Assembly (NCBI RefSeq): GCF_026013365.1
Contig: NZ_JAPDOE010000004.1
Location: 310,001 to 374,000, forward strand
Source of the DNA: Paenibacillus sp. LS1
GTDB taxonomy: Bacteria; Bacillota; Bacilli; Paenibacillales; Paenibacillaceae
Direction: 5' to 3'
Length of the DNA: 64,000 nucleotides
Below, in pieces: positions 34,443 through 41,771 of the stretch. The notes under the pieces were generated by a model, which had not been told where the DNA came from, ran no database searches, and saw nothing but the letters and a program-made list of their open reading frames with translations. The position numbers were made by a program, and so were the translations under genes. The stretch's first letter is position 1; every line of letters begins with the position of its first letter.

Positions 34443-35078
34443 TCAGGAGCGCTTGTCCAGGATATTCGAGTATTTCGGATATAACCGCCGGATGCATTCC
34501 GGGCAGATGTCATGGGTGAATTCGGCGTGGGTATGCTTCTCCAGATAACTCTCGACGGAGTTCCAATGTTCCTCTTCGTCCTTGATTTGTTTGCAGACAG
34601 CACAAATAGGCAGTAATCCGCGCAAGGTGCGCACGTCAGACAGAGCCTTCTTTAATTGGCGTTCTGTCTTTTTCTGTTCGGTAATATCCATGTGGGCAAT
34701 CAAAGCGAGATCGGTATCCAGGTTAGAATTAGCATGAGATAGAGGAGTGAGTTCCGCACGAAACCACCTCTCTTCGTTGTATACCGTATACACGCAGATG
34801 TCATATGTATGATTTCGGTGAAAGGGTGCTCCGCGTTCTTTCAAATTCTGTGCGACAAGTGTCATATTGGCGTTCTTGCCTCGTAATGCCCAGGCTTCCA
34901 ACAGATGCAGGTAATGTCTATGAGTGCTGTTCGCATCCGGGTTCGGTAATAGTTGACCGAGTTCCTGTTGCCAGGCGCGGTTACAACTGTGGATAGTCCA
35001 ATCGTGATCAACGATGATGAGCTGGTGAGTTATGGACTGGAACGACAGCCTCTCCAGATCGGATGTAACATGTCTCAT
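34443..35078 (-). CDS. PAS-domain protein with C-terminal zinc-type module
   Basis: A 211-residue soluble protein. Residues ~5-130 are a PAS sensor (FQSITHQLIIVDHDWTIHSC; ELTPLSHANSN; IAHMDITEQKKTERQL). A short coiled coil leads into a C-terminal module, LRGLLPICAVCKQIKDEEEH ... DICPECIRRLYP, with two Cys-x2-Cys pairs. That module ends many PAS and response-regulator proteins and is probably zinc-binding. There is no kinase, GGDEF or HTH output domain, so how it signals is unclear. The start ATG has AAAGGAGG. It is 27 bases behind the small HTH-like gene, so they probably form one transcript. Confidence 0.8.
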   Translation of the reverse strand: MRHVTSDLERLSFQSITHQLIIVDHDWTIHSCNRAWQQELGQLLPNPDANSTHRHYLHLLEAWALRGKNANMTLVAQNLKERGAPFHRNHTYDICVYTVYNEERWFRAELTPLSHANSNLDTDLALIAHMDITEQKKTERQLKKALSDVRTLRGLLPICAVCKQIKDEEEHWNSVESYLEKHTHAEFTHDICPECIRRLYPKYSNILDKRS

Positions 35079-35105
35079 GGATGGGGTCCTCCTTTGGCAG
35101 AAATC

Positions 35106-35309
35106 TTATCTCAGTTCATCTGGGATATCCAAAATATCAGCGACCAGGTGTCTGAATCTAGTTGCTTTGCGTGTGCCGTGAATGAGATTGGACAAGCGAT
35201 AGGGCGGGATGTCGTGCTGTTCACAAAAGGTCTTCTGGTCCACTTGAAGTTCGGTTAGCCGTCGTTTGATGGCCCATCCGAACGGAGTCACTGGTTTTTT
35301 CTTGTTCAA
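35106..35309 (-). CDS. Small HTH-like protein
   Basis: A 67-residue basic protein, GWAIKRRLTELQVDQKTFCE then HDIPPYRLSNLIHGTRKATR, resembling compact Cro/phage-type helix-turn-helix proteins. The start is TTG preceded by GGGGTGA. It lies between the orphan ureF and the PAS gene on the same strand. Upstream, near 35380-35400, an inverted repeat GTATAT/ATATAC might be its operator. Function unknown; DNA binding is inferred from the pattern. Confidence 0.65.
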   Translation of the reverse strand: MNKKKPVTPFGWAIKRRLTELQVDQKTFCEQHDIPPYRLSNLIHGTRKATRFRHLVADILDIPDELR

Positions 35310-35494
35310 AAGGGTTCACCCCTGGTTAGAATGTAGTATTCAGTCGCCCTTTCTTCATGTAGAATATATAGAAATGCGAGCTGTATATTTTATTATATAC
35401 GTAAATCCGTCATCTAACAATTAAAAAAGACGGAAAAAAGTGTATTTTGTGATGTAAAATGGCGTAAATACGTTAAATAAACCAATGAAATGAC

Positions 35495-35532
35495 AAAAAA
35501 CACGTCGGCAAGGAGGTTGCCGCGTGTTTTTT
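35495..35532. terminator. Terminator between orphan ureF and the HTH-like gene
   Basis: AAAACACG...CGGCAA pairs with TTGCCG...CGTGTTTT with T-runs on both sides. It should end the ureF2 transcript. The rest of 35310-35573 holds only the HTH-gene promoter. Confidence 0.88.
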
Positions 35533-35573
35533 TCGTTTGTCTGAATGAAGGGGTAGGTGTATGGGGACAAGGA

Positions 35574-36281
35574 TTAGGCCCTGTAGGCATGAAGTCCAGC
35601 TCCAAGCATATGGAAACTGGGGAAAAACGATTTCATGGACATCGAGGTTGGCTGTGCCAGTCCATCCGCAGCCGAGGCGCTGACGGTGTTCCATTCATTC
35701 TCCAGATCTGCGGCCAGGCGTACCGTCAGATCTTTGGTTGTATCGGTGTTCAGGGGAATGACTTTGGAGGCTTCGGTTATGCAGGCATTCATGGCTGAAT
35801 GCAGATAACCAAGAACTGCCGCCTCGACAGGGATATCGAGGTGGTGGTTAATCCAGGCGTGAACAGTGGAGAGGCAGCCAACCGAATCATATTTGGCGAA
35901 GGTCTGTTCGAGCTGGCTGAAATCAATCCAGGGGTGCAGAGCACGTGCAAGTCTAATCAATCGTTTGCCCATGGTAGCAGCTTCTTCTCTGAGATCTCCA
36001 GGAGTTCGCTGAACATGTACGAGCTTGTCGATCAGGGCTATCCGCCATGTATCCTTGTGATCTGCTGCGGTATAGATGCCTTTGATGGCCATGCCTTCAA
36101 GACGAACGATGCTGGGGTGCAACTGACAACGCATGAATGATTCGAGATCTTCAGCATTACGAATGGTACCCTCCTTGATATGGATATCCATGCCGAAGGA
36201 ATGGGTGAACCCTCCAACCTGAATAGAGGAATCAAGCAGTTTAACATAATCGAGCAGCTTATTCCCACGGTTCACAATCAT
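35574..36281 (-). CDS. Orphan UreF paralogue
   Basis: A 235-residue second UreF-like protein. It is collinear with UreF from LLDYVKLLDSSIQVGGFTHS through MGKRLIRLARALHPWIDFSQ and NHHLDIPVEAAVLGYLHSAM. It differs in the last ~25 residues, where the canonical RHETLPARLFMS tail is replaced by an unrelated FFPSFHMLGAGLHAYRA. Because that tail contacts UreD in known complexes, it may not assemble the normal chaperone complex. The ATG at 36281 has GGAGGCGA. No other urease gene adjoins it. Its upstream region is unusually rich in operators, including two GlnR/TnrA-type boxes. Confidence 0.9.
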   Translation of the reverse strand: MIVNRGNKLLDYVKLLDSSIQVGGFTHSFGMDIHIKEGTIRNAEDLESFMRCQLHPSIVRLEGMAIKGIYTAADHKDTWRIALIDKLVHVQRTPGDLREEAATMGKRLIRLARALHPWIDFSQLEQTFAKYDSVGCLSTVHAWINHHLDIPVEAAVLGYLHSAMNACITEASKVIPLNTDTTKDLTVRLAADLENEWNTVSASAADGLAQPTSMSMKSFFPSFHMLGAGLHAYRA

Positions 36282-36302
36282 TCGCCTCCTGTGTTCGTTA
36301 AA

Positions 36303-36319
36303 TGTCACTTTAAGTAACA
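36303..36319. promoter_or_regulatory. GlnR/TnrA-type box, proximal to orphan ureF
   Basis: TGTCACTTTAAGTAACA fits TGTNAN7TNACA. It lies 22 bases before the ATG, so it is probably in the transcribed leader, a position suited to repression. Confidence 0.6.
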
Positions 36320-36364
36320 TTTATATTCCTTATTGTTTGCTTTATGTTTGAAAATCCGAATTAT

Positions 36365-36424
36365 ATGATAGTTATCATCCCATAAATGTCCGCTTTTTGT
36401 CAATAGTGTCATTGAAATTCAATG
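36365..36424 (-). promoter_or_regulatory. Promoter region of orphan ureF with extra palindromes
   Basis: On the minus strand TTGACA (36403-36398) is followed by GATGAT (18-bp spacing). The perfect palindrome ATGATAGTTATCAT (36365-36378) covers the -10/start area and looks like a Fur/NikR-type operator. Another palindrome, CATTGAAATTCAATG, is at 36410-36424. Confidence 0.45.
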
Positions 36425-36444
36425 GATCAAATCTGAAATTCAAT
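36413..36444. repeat. Direct repeats TGAAATTCAAT, 21 bp apart
   Basis: TGAAATTCAAT occurs at 36413-36423 and 36434-36444, exactly two helical turns apart and just upstream of the presumed -35 of the orphan ureF gene. This is the layout of a tandem activator site. Confidence 0.5.
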
Positions 36445-36449
36445 ATTAG

Positions 36450-36466
36450 TGTTATTTTATATAACA
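36450..36466. promoter_or_regulatory. GlnR/TnrA-type box, distal to orphan ureF
   Basis: TGTTATTTTATATAACA is a near-perfect TGTNAN7TNACA palindrome. It is 147 bp (about 14 helical turns) centre to centre from the proximal box. The remaining bases to 36700 contain no gene I can support. Confidence 0.75.
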
Positions 36467-36701
36467 TTTAAAGTTAAATGTTTGAGAGATGTAGGGGGGG
36501 CTATATATAAATGAATCAACAAGATCGGCTCTTACCGAAAAAGAGGGGATCGAATCTAATCATATGCAGTTCATGGGTAAAGATGACGAGAATATGCGAT
36601 TTTTGATGAAAATGCCTAGTTGAAAAAGAAGTATTAAAAAAACACTTTACTTTTAGAACAGAACCCGGTATAATCAATTCTGTTGCCGATTATTTACGAC
36701 A

Positions 36702-36786
36702 TGCGGTCGTGGTGGAATGGCAGACACGCTATCTTGAGGGGGTAGTGGGCGTATGCCCGTGGAGGTTCGAGTCCTCTCGACCGCAT
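36702..36786 (+). tRNA. tRNA-Leu (GAG), second copy
   Basis: It is identical to the copy at 23673-23757 except for two changes in the variable arm (GGGCGTATGCCC here) that keep the arm paired. A TATAAT at 36669-36674 is a likely -10 element. It is a single tRNA rather than part of a cluster. Confidence 0.95.
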
Positions 36787-36802
36787 CATATGAACGATGA
36801 AG

Positions 36803-36838
36803 AAGAAGCTTTCCGTTATTGGAAAGCTTCTTTTTTTT
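36803..36838 (+). terminator. Terminator of second tRNA-Leu
   Basis: Stem GAAGCTTTCC / GGAAAGCTTC, six-base loop, then TTTTTTTT. Confidence 0.92.
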
Positions 36839-36872
36839 GTCTTTTTTGAACAGTCTGACATCGGGGTCGAAA

Positions 36873-36932
36873 AAAAGGCCATCCATGATCGGAGGTAATG
36901 GAGCTCTACCTTTCCGGCTACGGGTGGCCTGT
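36873..36932 (-). terminator. Terminator of the glutathione peroxidase gene
   Basis: On the minus strand AGGCCACCC...GGATGGCCT is followed by TTTTTTTCG. It begins right after the gene's stop. Confidence 0.7.
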
Positions 36933-36935
36933 GTA

Positions 36936-37415
36936 TTATTTTTGGAGTAAGTTCTTGATATCTTCTTCAATCTTATCAGGTGTTGTTTTGGGAGCATAAC
37001 GTTTCAGTACCTGTCCGTTCTGATCCACGAGGAATTTGGTGAAATTCCATTTGATTGCTTTGGAGCCGAGCAGGCCAGGAGCTTCTGTGCTAAGGTGTTG
37101 AAAGAGAGGGTGAGCGCTTGAGCCGTTCACATCAATTTTCTCAAACATGGGGAAGCTCACGCCATAATTCATCTGACAGAACTCGGCAATATCGTCGGAA
37201 GAACCTTTTTCCTGTGCAAACTGGTTGCTTGGAAAACCAAGAACTTCAAATGGAGCATCTTGAAACTTGTCTTGCAGTTCTTGCAGACCTTTGAATTGAG
37301 GGGTAAGGCCGCATGAGCTTGCCGTATTCACAATCAGGAGCACTTTGTCACGGTAGTCGGACATTTCAACTTCTTGACCGCGAAGGGTATTCACTTTGTA
37401 ATCGTAGACTGTCAT
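36936..37415 (-). CDS. Glutathione peroxidase-family thiol peroxidase
   Basis: A 159-residue peroxidase. The peroxidatic Cys is C35 in NTASSCGLTPQFKGLQ; the catalytic Gln is in FPSNQFAQEKG and the Trp-Asn pair in IKWNFTKFLVD. It is cytoplasmic without signal peptide. A second cysteine (EFCQMNYG) may be the resolving residue, making it a thioredoxin-dependent enzyme as in other bacterial GPx. The start ATG has GGAGGCGA. Confidence 0.93.
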   Translation of the reverse strand: MTVYDYKVNTLRGQEVEMSDYRDKVLLIVNTASSCGLTPQFKGLQELQDKFQDAPFEVLGFPSNQFAQEKGSSDDIAEFCQMNYGVSFPMFEKIDVNGSSAHPLFQHLSTEAPGLLGSKAIKWNFTKFLVDQNGQVLKRYAPKTTPDKIEEDIKNLLQK

Positions 37416-37724
37416 CTAAATCGCCTCCATTGATATACTCTTATATCTTCTATTATATTGGTTACAATTAAATATTGCAAAACTAATGTGGTGTTAAAAG
37501 AATCAAAACAGGCAAGTTGTGCTGAATACGTGAATGAATTGCGAAGTGATTTTCGTCAGAGTGAGAATTAGATAGCCTTGAAGAGATGGATAGAGTATAA
37601 CCTTATTGTAAGCGTTATTATGGATGAGTATTGGCAAAAATCTGCCGATTCGGTGATCTGTACGGACTTTACACCGTCATGGCACGGGTGTATGATTCAT
37701 AACGTAATTTCAATTTAAACTAAA

Positions 37725-37754
37725 TTGTATATGAAAAACGAAACAAACGATAAT
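37725..37754 (+). promoter_or_regulatory. Putative promoter of the c-di-AMP leader
   Basis: TTGTAT (37725-37730), 18 bp, GATAAT (37749-37754). The 300 bases before it (37416-37724) are intergenic and I see no gene in them. Confidence 0.5.
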
Positions 37755-37797
37755 ATCGCTCGATCTTATCTTAAGATATACGAACGATGTTTTAATC

Positions 37798-37996
37798 GCT
37801 GAGTTTCCATTCATTCATGAGTGGAAAACGGGGGAACCAACGGAATGCGCTGTCCAGGACAGTAGGCATTCATGGGGTGAATTTTCCGGTGACAGCCGGA
37901 AATAGGGCGACTCTCGCGCCCGAATCCGTCAGCTAACCTCGTAAGCGTTAAAGGGAGAGGCAACAAGCCGTACGCTGGTTCATGGTGTTTTCGCCA
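37798..37996 (+). ncRNA. Cyclic di-AMP riboswitch (ydaO/yuaA leader)
   Basis: The conserved blocks of this riboswitch class appear in order: CGGGGGAACCAA (37829-37840), TGGGGTGAATT (37873-37883), GGGCGACTCTCGCGCCCGAA (from 37905), CCGTCAGCTAACCTCGTAAG (from 37926) and GGGAGAGG (37953-37960). Its ligand c-di-AMP turns expression off in characterised examples, usually of potassium uptake or wall hydrolase genes. A strong terminator follows before the coding region, which fits a transcriptional off-switch. It governs the small protein at 38078. Confidence 0.95.
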
Positions 37997-38006
37997 TGGG
38001 TTATTT

Positions 38007-38049
38007 AAGAAGCGTTCGGGAGGCCTTGGTCCCCCACGCTTCTTTTTTG
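38007..38049 (+). terminator. Riboswitch expression-platform terminator
   Basis: AAGAAGCGT...GGGAGG pairs with CC..CCC...ACGCTTCTT, then TTTTTT. It lies 28 bases before the regulated ATG. Confidence 0.92.
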
Positions 38050-38077
38050 TTGTCTTTTCACGCCAAGGGAGGAACGA

Positions 38078-38476
38078 ATGATGGATACTGAGATGATCTT
38101 AGTGACTGCTCCAAATGAAGCAGGACGCAAATTTATCAAATTGCTGATGTACAAAAAAATGCCGTTTGCCGTTCTAACCAACAGTGCAGGGGAAGAGCGG
38201 AGACTCCGCAGAATCGGGGTAGAGCATGTTATTCGCATGAATACGGCTGCAGCTCAAAAATGGTTTTTACCGCAGGGCAGCGTAGGCAATGTGTTTATTT
38301 TCGAGAATAGCCTTAATCTGACCTGTCGTTATCTACAGATCTGCCGTTCATGGACATCGAAATCCCTGTGCGTCATCACGGAGCAGAGTCATCCAAAGGG
38401 CATCTATCGCGGCATGGGCGCAGACCGGATTGTATATTCGCTCAATGGGGAAGTCGGCTTTCTCCTCAATGGTTGA
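38078..38476 (+). CDS. Small Rossmann-like protein under c-di-AMP control
   Basis: A 132-residue cytoplasmic protein that I do not recognise as a named family. It begins MILVTAPNEAGRKFIKLLMY with a beta-turn-alpha resembling a nucleotide-binding Rossmann unit, then FAVLTNSAGEERRLRRIGVE. Its C-terminal half reads SLCVITEQSHPKGIYRGMGA-DRIVYS, which resembles the end of an RCK/TrkA-N domain (the GAD-x-V-I segment). The canonical GxGxxG is not present. c-di-AMP riboswitches often control potassium uptake, so a stand-alone RCK-like potassium regulator is a reasonable but unproven idea; an NmrA-like dinucleotide protein is the alternative. The ATG follows GGGAGGAACGA. Confidence 0.75.
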   Translation: MMDTEMILVTAPNEAGRKFIKLLMYKKMPFAVLTNSAGEERRLRRIGVEHVIRMNTAAAQKWFLPQGSVGNVFIFENSLNLTCRYLQICRSWTSKSLCVITEQSHPKGIYRGMGADRIVYSLNGEVGFLLNG

Positions 38477-38546
38477 TGCCATAGCTTGTGATTGCTCAGG
38501 TGTAAGGTGCCTGTTATAATTGACTGTATTAGAATCAAATTCACTC

Positions 38547-38566
38547 AAGGTATTATGAAATTGATT
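38547..38566. repeat. 20-bp exact repeat shared with 2241-2260
   Basis: AAGGTATTATGAAATTGATT occurs here and at 2241-2260. Here it forms an imperfect inverted repeat with GAATCAAATTC at 38532-38542. It lies in the leader of a HAD phosphatase gene. Confidence 0.6.
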
Positions 38567-38644
38567 CATCGATAAACGGAAATTTGAGGAGACTCATGCG
38601 TGATGGTGGGTCTTCTTTTTTTATGCTTACAGGGAGGAATTGGC

Positions 38645-39328
38645 GTGCCGGATGTGAGTGGGTTAAAGTGGTTGTTTTTTGATGTTGGAGATACGCTGGT
38701 GGATGAATGGGAGCCGGTTGATGATATTATCGGACAGTTCGTCCGTGAAGCTTGTGCTTTAGGGTATCCAGTAGAAATAGAGGCGGTACGCGAACTGTTC
38801 GCCAACTGTTACCGGAAATACGAGCAATGGCCCATGAGAGTGGCTATTCGCACATTCATTGAAGACGAAGGCCACCGGAAACAGATTCAGGACAAGCTGA
38901 AGTTTCAAAAAGATCTTGAACGTCCTTTTCCTTCAGCGGATGCCGTTCTTCAGCAGTTGTCACGGTATTATCGTATTGGCATTATTGCCAATCAGAGTCC
39001 TGGAACGGAAGAGAGACTGGAGAGTTACGGATTGCGGAAGTATGTTGACGTTCTCGCCTGTTCGGCTGAAGAAGGGGTGTCCAAGCCAGACCCTGAGCTA
39101 TACGCTGTAGCCTTGAAACAGGCAGGCTGTGAACCGGAGGAAGCCGTCATGGTCGGGGATCGGATTGATAACGATATTATTCCTGCCCGGAAGATGGGTA
39201 TGCGCACGATTCGCATTATGCAGGGTTACGGGAGATTCCAGCCTGAACTATCGGATGACGAACGTGCGGATTGGACCGTTGATTCATTGGATCAACTTCT
39301 GCCTTTACTTATGCCAAACCAGGATTAG
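38645..39328 (+). CDS. HAD-family phosphatase (HAD-IA type)
   Basis: A 227-residue HAD hydrolase. Motif I is FFDVGDTLVDE, motif II is around IIANQSPGTEER, motif III Lys is in EEGVSKPDPELYAVAL and motif IV is MVGDRIDNDIIPA. The cap domain is helical (residues ~20-85). I choose the GTG at 38645 (MPDVSGLKWLFF) because GGGAGGAATT precedes it; the frame is open further upstream without a site. The substrate is unknown; a small phosphorylated metabolite is likely. Confidence 0.9.
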   Translation: MPDVSGLKWLFFDVGDTLVDEWEPVDDIIGQFVREACALGYPVEIEAVRELFANCYRKYEQWPMRVAIRTFIEDEGHRKQIQDKLKFQKDLERPFPSADAVLQQLSRYYRIGIIANQSPGTEERLESYGLRKYVDVLACSAEEGVSKPDPELYAVALKQAGCEPEEAVMVGDRIDNDIIPARKMGMRTIRIMQGYGRFQPELSDDERADWTVDSLDQLLPLLMPNQD

Positions 39329-39386
39329 ATGATTGCGTGCGAAAGGTTCTACTCTAAACGAAAACGAGTTGCTGTACAGCAACAAT

Positions 39387-39435
39387 AAAGGCTGATCAAC
39401 TTGGGTATAGCATACCGGAGTTGATCAGCCTTTTT
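39387..39435. terminator. Bidirectional terminator between HAD gene and mntH
   Basis: Perfect 15-bp stem AAAGGCTGATCAACT / AGTTGATCAGCCTTT with T-runs on both strands. Confidence 0.92.
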
Positions 39436-39459
39436 GATATTTAGTCGATTAGATTGAGA

Positions 39460-40812
39460 TTAGAACAAGCGGATCGTCTGAATGATCAGATATACATTTA
39501 GCACAACGATAATGGCTGAAATGACCCATGAGATGATTTTGAGCCACAATTTGTTGGCGAATGCACCCATGCTTTTTTTGTCACTCGTGAACATCACCAG
39601 AGGAATTACAGCAAAAGGTAATTGAAGAGAAAGCACGACCTGGCTCAAAATGAGTAGTTCTTCTGTGCCGTGTTCTCCTGCAATGGCTGTGACAATTACC
39701 GCCGGGATGATGGCGATCAGACGTGTGACCAGTCTGCGCAGCCATGCCGGAATTCGAATGTTCAGAAAACCTTCCATGACAATCTGCCCAGCGAGTGTAC
39801 CTGTAAGGGTAGAGTTCTGACCTGATGCTAACAGAGCCACACCGAACAGGATGCTTGCAACCGTAGTACCCAATAGAGGGGTCAGCAGATGATAGGCATC
39901 AGCGATCTCGGCAACCTGCGTCATACCAGCACTGTGAAATACAGCAGCAGATACAATCAGGATGGCTGCATTGATGAACAGGGCCAGTGTCAGTGCGATG
40001 GTAGAGTCCATGGTCGAGTACCGAATGGCTTCTTTTTTACCCTGTGGTGTCTGTTCGATCTGACGGGTCTGCACGATGGAAGAATGCAGGTACAGATTAT
40101 GTGGCATCACGGTTGCTCCAATAATACCAATAGCGATATAGAGCATGGCCGGGTTTTGCAAAATCTCGACATTCGGTACAAAACCATGGAGCACACCGCC
40201 CATATCCGGTTTCGCCAAGAACAGGTCAATTCCGAAGCAGAGGGCAATGGTTGCCATCAGCACAATGACGAGTGTCTCCAAAGCGCGGAAGCCTTTGTTT
40301 TGCAGGACGAGTATCAGGAGTACATCGACTGCGGTGATGATCACGCCGTATAACATGGGGATGTTAAATAACAACTTCAACGCAATGGCAGAACCTATAA
40401 CCTCAGCCAGATCGGTGGCTGCAATGGCAAGCTCACACAGAATCCATAACATCATGACGACCGGCATGCTAAAACGTTCGCGACAGGCTTGAGCCAAATC
40501 CCGTCCAGTGACGATGCCAAGTTTGCCAGCCAGCGATTGAAGTACAACGGCCATCAGATTTGAGAGCAGGATGACGGATAGCAAGGTATACCCAAACTGC
40601 GAGCCGCCTGCAATATCTGTTGCCCAGTTGCCGGGGTCCATGTAACCTACGGCAACGAGGTATCCGGGGCCTACAAAGGCGAGGAATTTCTTCCACCATG
40701 CAGCATTCTGCGGAACTTTCATGGAGTTATGCGCTTCTCCGAGTGAAGGTGCCATGCTCGCAGTAGACAATGATTCTCTTGAAGGAGCGTTGAACGGATT
40801 TTTTTTACTCAT
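39460..40812 (-). CDS. mntH: Nramp-family divalent metal transporter MntH
   Basis: A proton-coupled Mn(II)/Fe(II) importer with 11 or so membrane helices. The metal-binding signature is DPGNWATDIAGGSQFGY; the second site MPHNLYLHSSIVQTR is intact. The ATG at 40812 (MSKKNPFNAPSRES) has AGGTGATT upstream; an earlier in-frame ATG at 40860 has no site. Manganese control by MntR would be expected; the AT-rich upstream region (40813-41000) holds no operator that I can call with confidence. Confidence 0.95.
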   Translation of the reverse strand: MSKKNPFNAPSRESLSTASMAPSLGEAHNSMKVPQNAAWWKKFLAFVGPGYLVAVGYMDPGNWATDIAGGSQFGYTLLSVILLSNLMAVVLQSLAGKLGIVTGRDLAQACRERFSMPVVMMLWILCELAIAATDLAEVIGSAIALKLLFNIPMLYGVIITAVDVLLILVLQNKGFRALETLVIVLMATIALCFGIDLFLAKPDMGGVLHGFVPNVEILQNPAMLYIAIGIIGATVMPHNLYLHSSIVQTRQIEQTPQGKKEAIRYSTMDSTIALTLALFINAAILIVSAAVFHSAGMTQVAEIADAYHLLTPLLGTTVASILFGVALLASGQNSTLTGTLAGQIVMEGFLNIRIPAWLRRLVTRLIAIIPAVIVTAIAGEHGTEELLILSQVVLSLQLPFAVIPLVMFTSDKKSMGAFANKLWLKIISWVISAIIVVLNVYLIIQTIRLF

Positions 40813-41140
40813 ACGATAATCACCTGACTTTGAAATATTGATGTGGAATGAACCGCGCATGATATATCTAAATTTTTATGTTTATTTTTACATTGTACTC
40901 CTTCAATTTTTTTTGTCTAGTGCAACTTTTATGTATCAGCACAAAATTTCGGTTGTAGCTTGAAGATGCCCCTTCGTATATTACCCAACCTTGGGAAAAA
41001 TACAGCCATGGCATTGAAATGCATGAAAATAATAAAGTTGTAAAAGCTGATAAAGATATAAAATTGCGTTTCAAAATGAGCCAGAAGTTTAAATTGAAAG
41101 GAAGGCAGTAAAAACTATATGGATAAGGGAGAGATTCTTA

Positions 41141-41560
41141 ATGGAAGCTTTATATACAGCAGTAGCGACAGTTAAAGGTGGACGTACAGGTTCGGTGACT
41201 TCTTCGGATGGCGTGCTTAAGCATGATCTGAAAATGCCCAAAGAGCTTGGTGGTTCCGGTGGTGAAGGTACCAACCCTGAGCAACTCTTTGCCGCTGGAT
41301 ATGGCGCCTGTTATGAAAGTGCTCTTGCCAATGTAGCACGCAAAGCGGGCGTGAAATTGGAAAATGTGGTGGTTACAAGTAACGTATCCATTGGTAAAGA
41401 TCCTGCGGATGATGGTTTCCAATTGTCTGTTCGTCTGGACGTGAGCATGCCTGGTGTGGATCACAGTCAAGCAGAGGAACTGGCCCGCAAGGCGCATGAT
41501 TTCTGTCCATATTCCAAAGCAACACGCGGCAACATTGATGTTGTATTAAACGTAGTTTAA
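41141..41560 (+). CDS. Organic hydroperoxide resistance protein (Ohr/OsmC family)
   Basis: A 139-residue thiol peroxidase dimer subunit reducing organic hydroperoxides. The reactive cysteines are C57 (GYGACYESAL) and C122 (HDFCPYSKATRGNI); the catalytic Arg is R15 or nearby in GGRTGSV. It matches the Ohr subgroup (NPEQLFAAGYGAC). The start ATG follows GGGAGAG. No OhrR-type regulator gene adjoins it. Confidence 0.94.
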   Translation: MEALYTAVATVKGGRTGSVTSSDGVLKHDLKMPKELGGSGGEGTNPEQLFAAGYGACYESALANVARKAGVKLENVVVTSNVSIGKDPADDGFQLSVRLDVSMPGVDHSQAEELARKAHDFCPYSKATRGNIDVVLNVV

Positions 41561-41629
41561 GATTTGACTCCTGGTAAGTAAAGGGAACATATAGAGCAGG
41601 GTATCCCAGATACCTGATGTTCGACTACA

Positions 41630-41657
41630 AAGCCCTGCTGGCAATCGGCAGGGTTTT
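41630..41657 (+). terminator. Terminator after the Ohr gene
   Basis: AAGCCCTGC / GCAGGGTTTT with loop TGGCAATCG, followed by TTTTG. Confidence 0.75.
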
Positions 41658-41771
41658 GTGTTGATTATCATATAAGGATATGATGCAGGAGATTAGATGC
41701 CAGATCGAGTACTATTTTACATAATTGCATTCCCACTTCATGCTACACATTTCGATTAAGGGGGAACCACG

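Noticed and set aside
36511..36606. A 31-codon frame (MNQQDRLLPKKRGSNL...) upstream of the second tRNA-Leu
   Set aside because: The G-rich possible ribosome site is 12 bases away, there is no family resemblance and the frame is short; chance is likely.
38547..38566. Attachment-site core because of the 20-bp repeat with 2241-2260
   Set aside because: No integrase, no tRNA at either site and normal backbone genes in between; a small repeat or regulatory site fits better.
40813..41140. MntR, Fur or OhrR operators between mntH and ohr
   Set aside because: The region is AT-rich but I find no convincing match to the known consensus palindromes.
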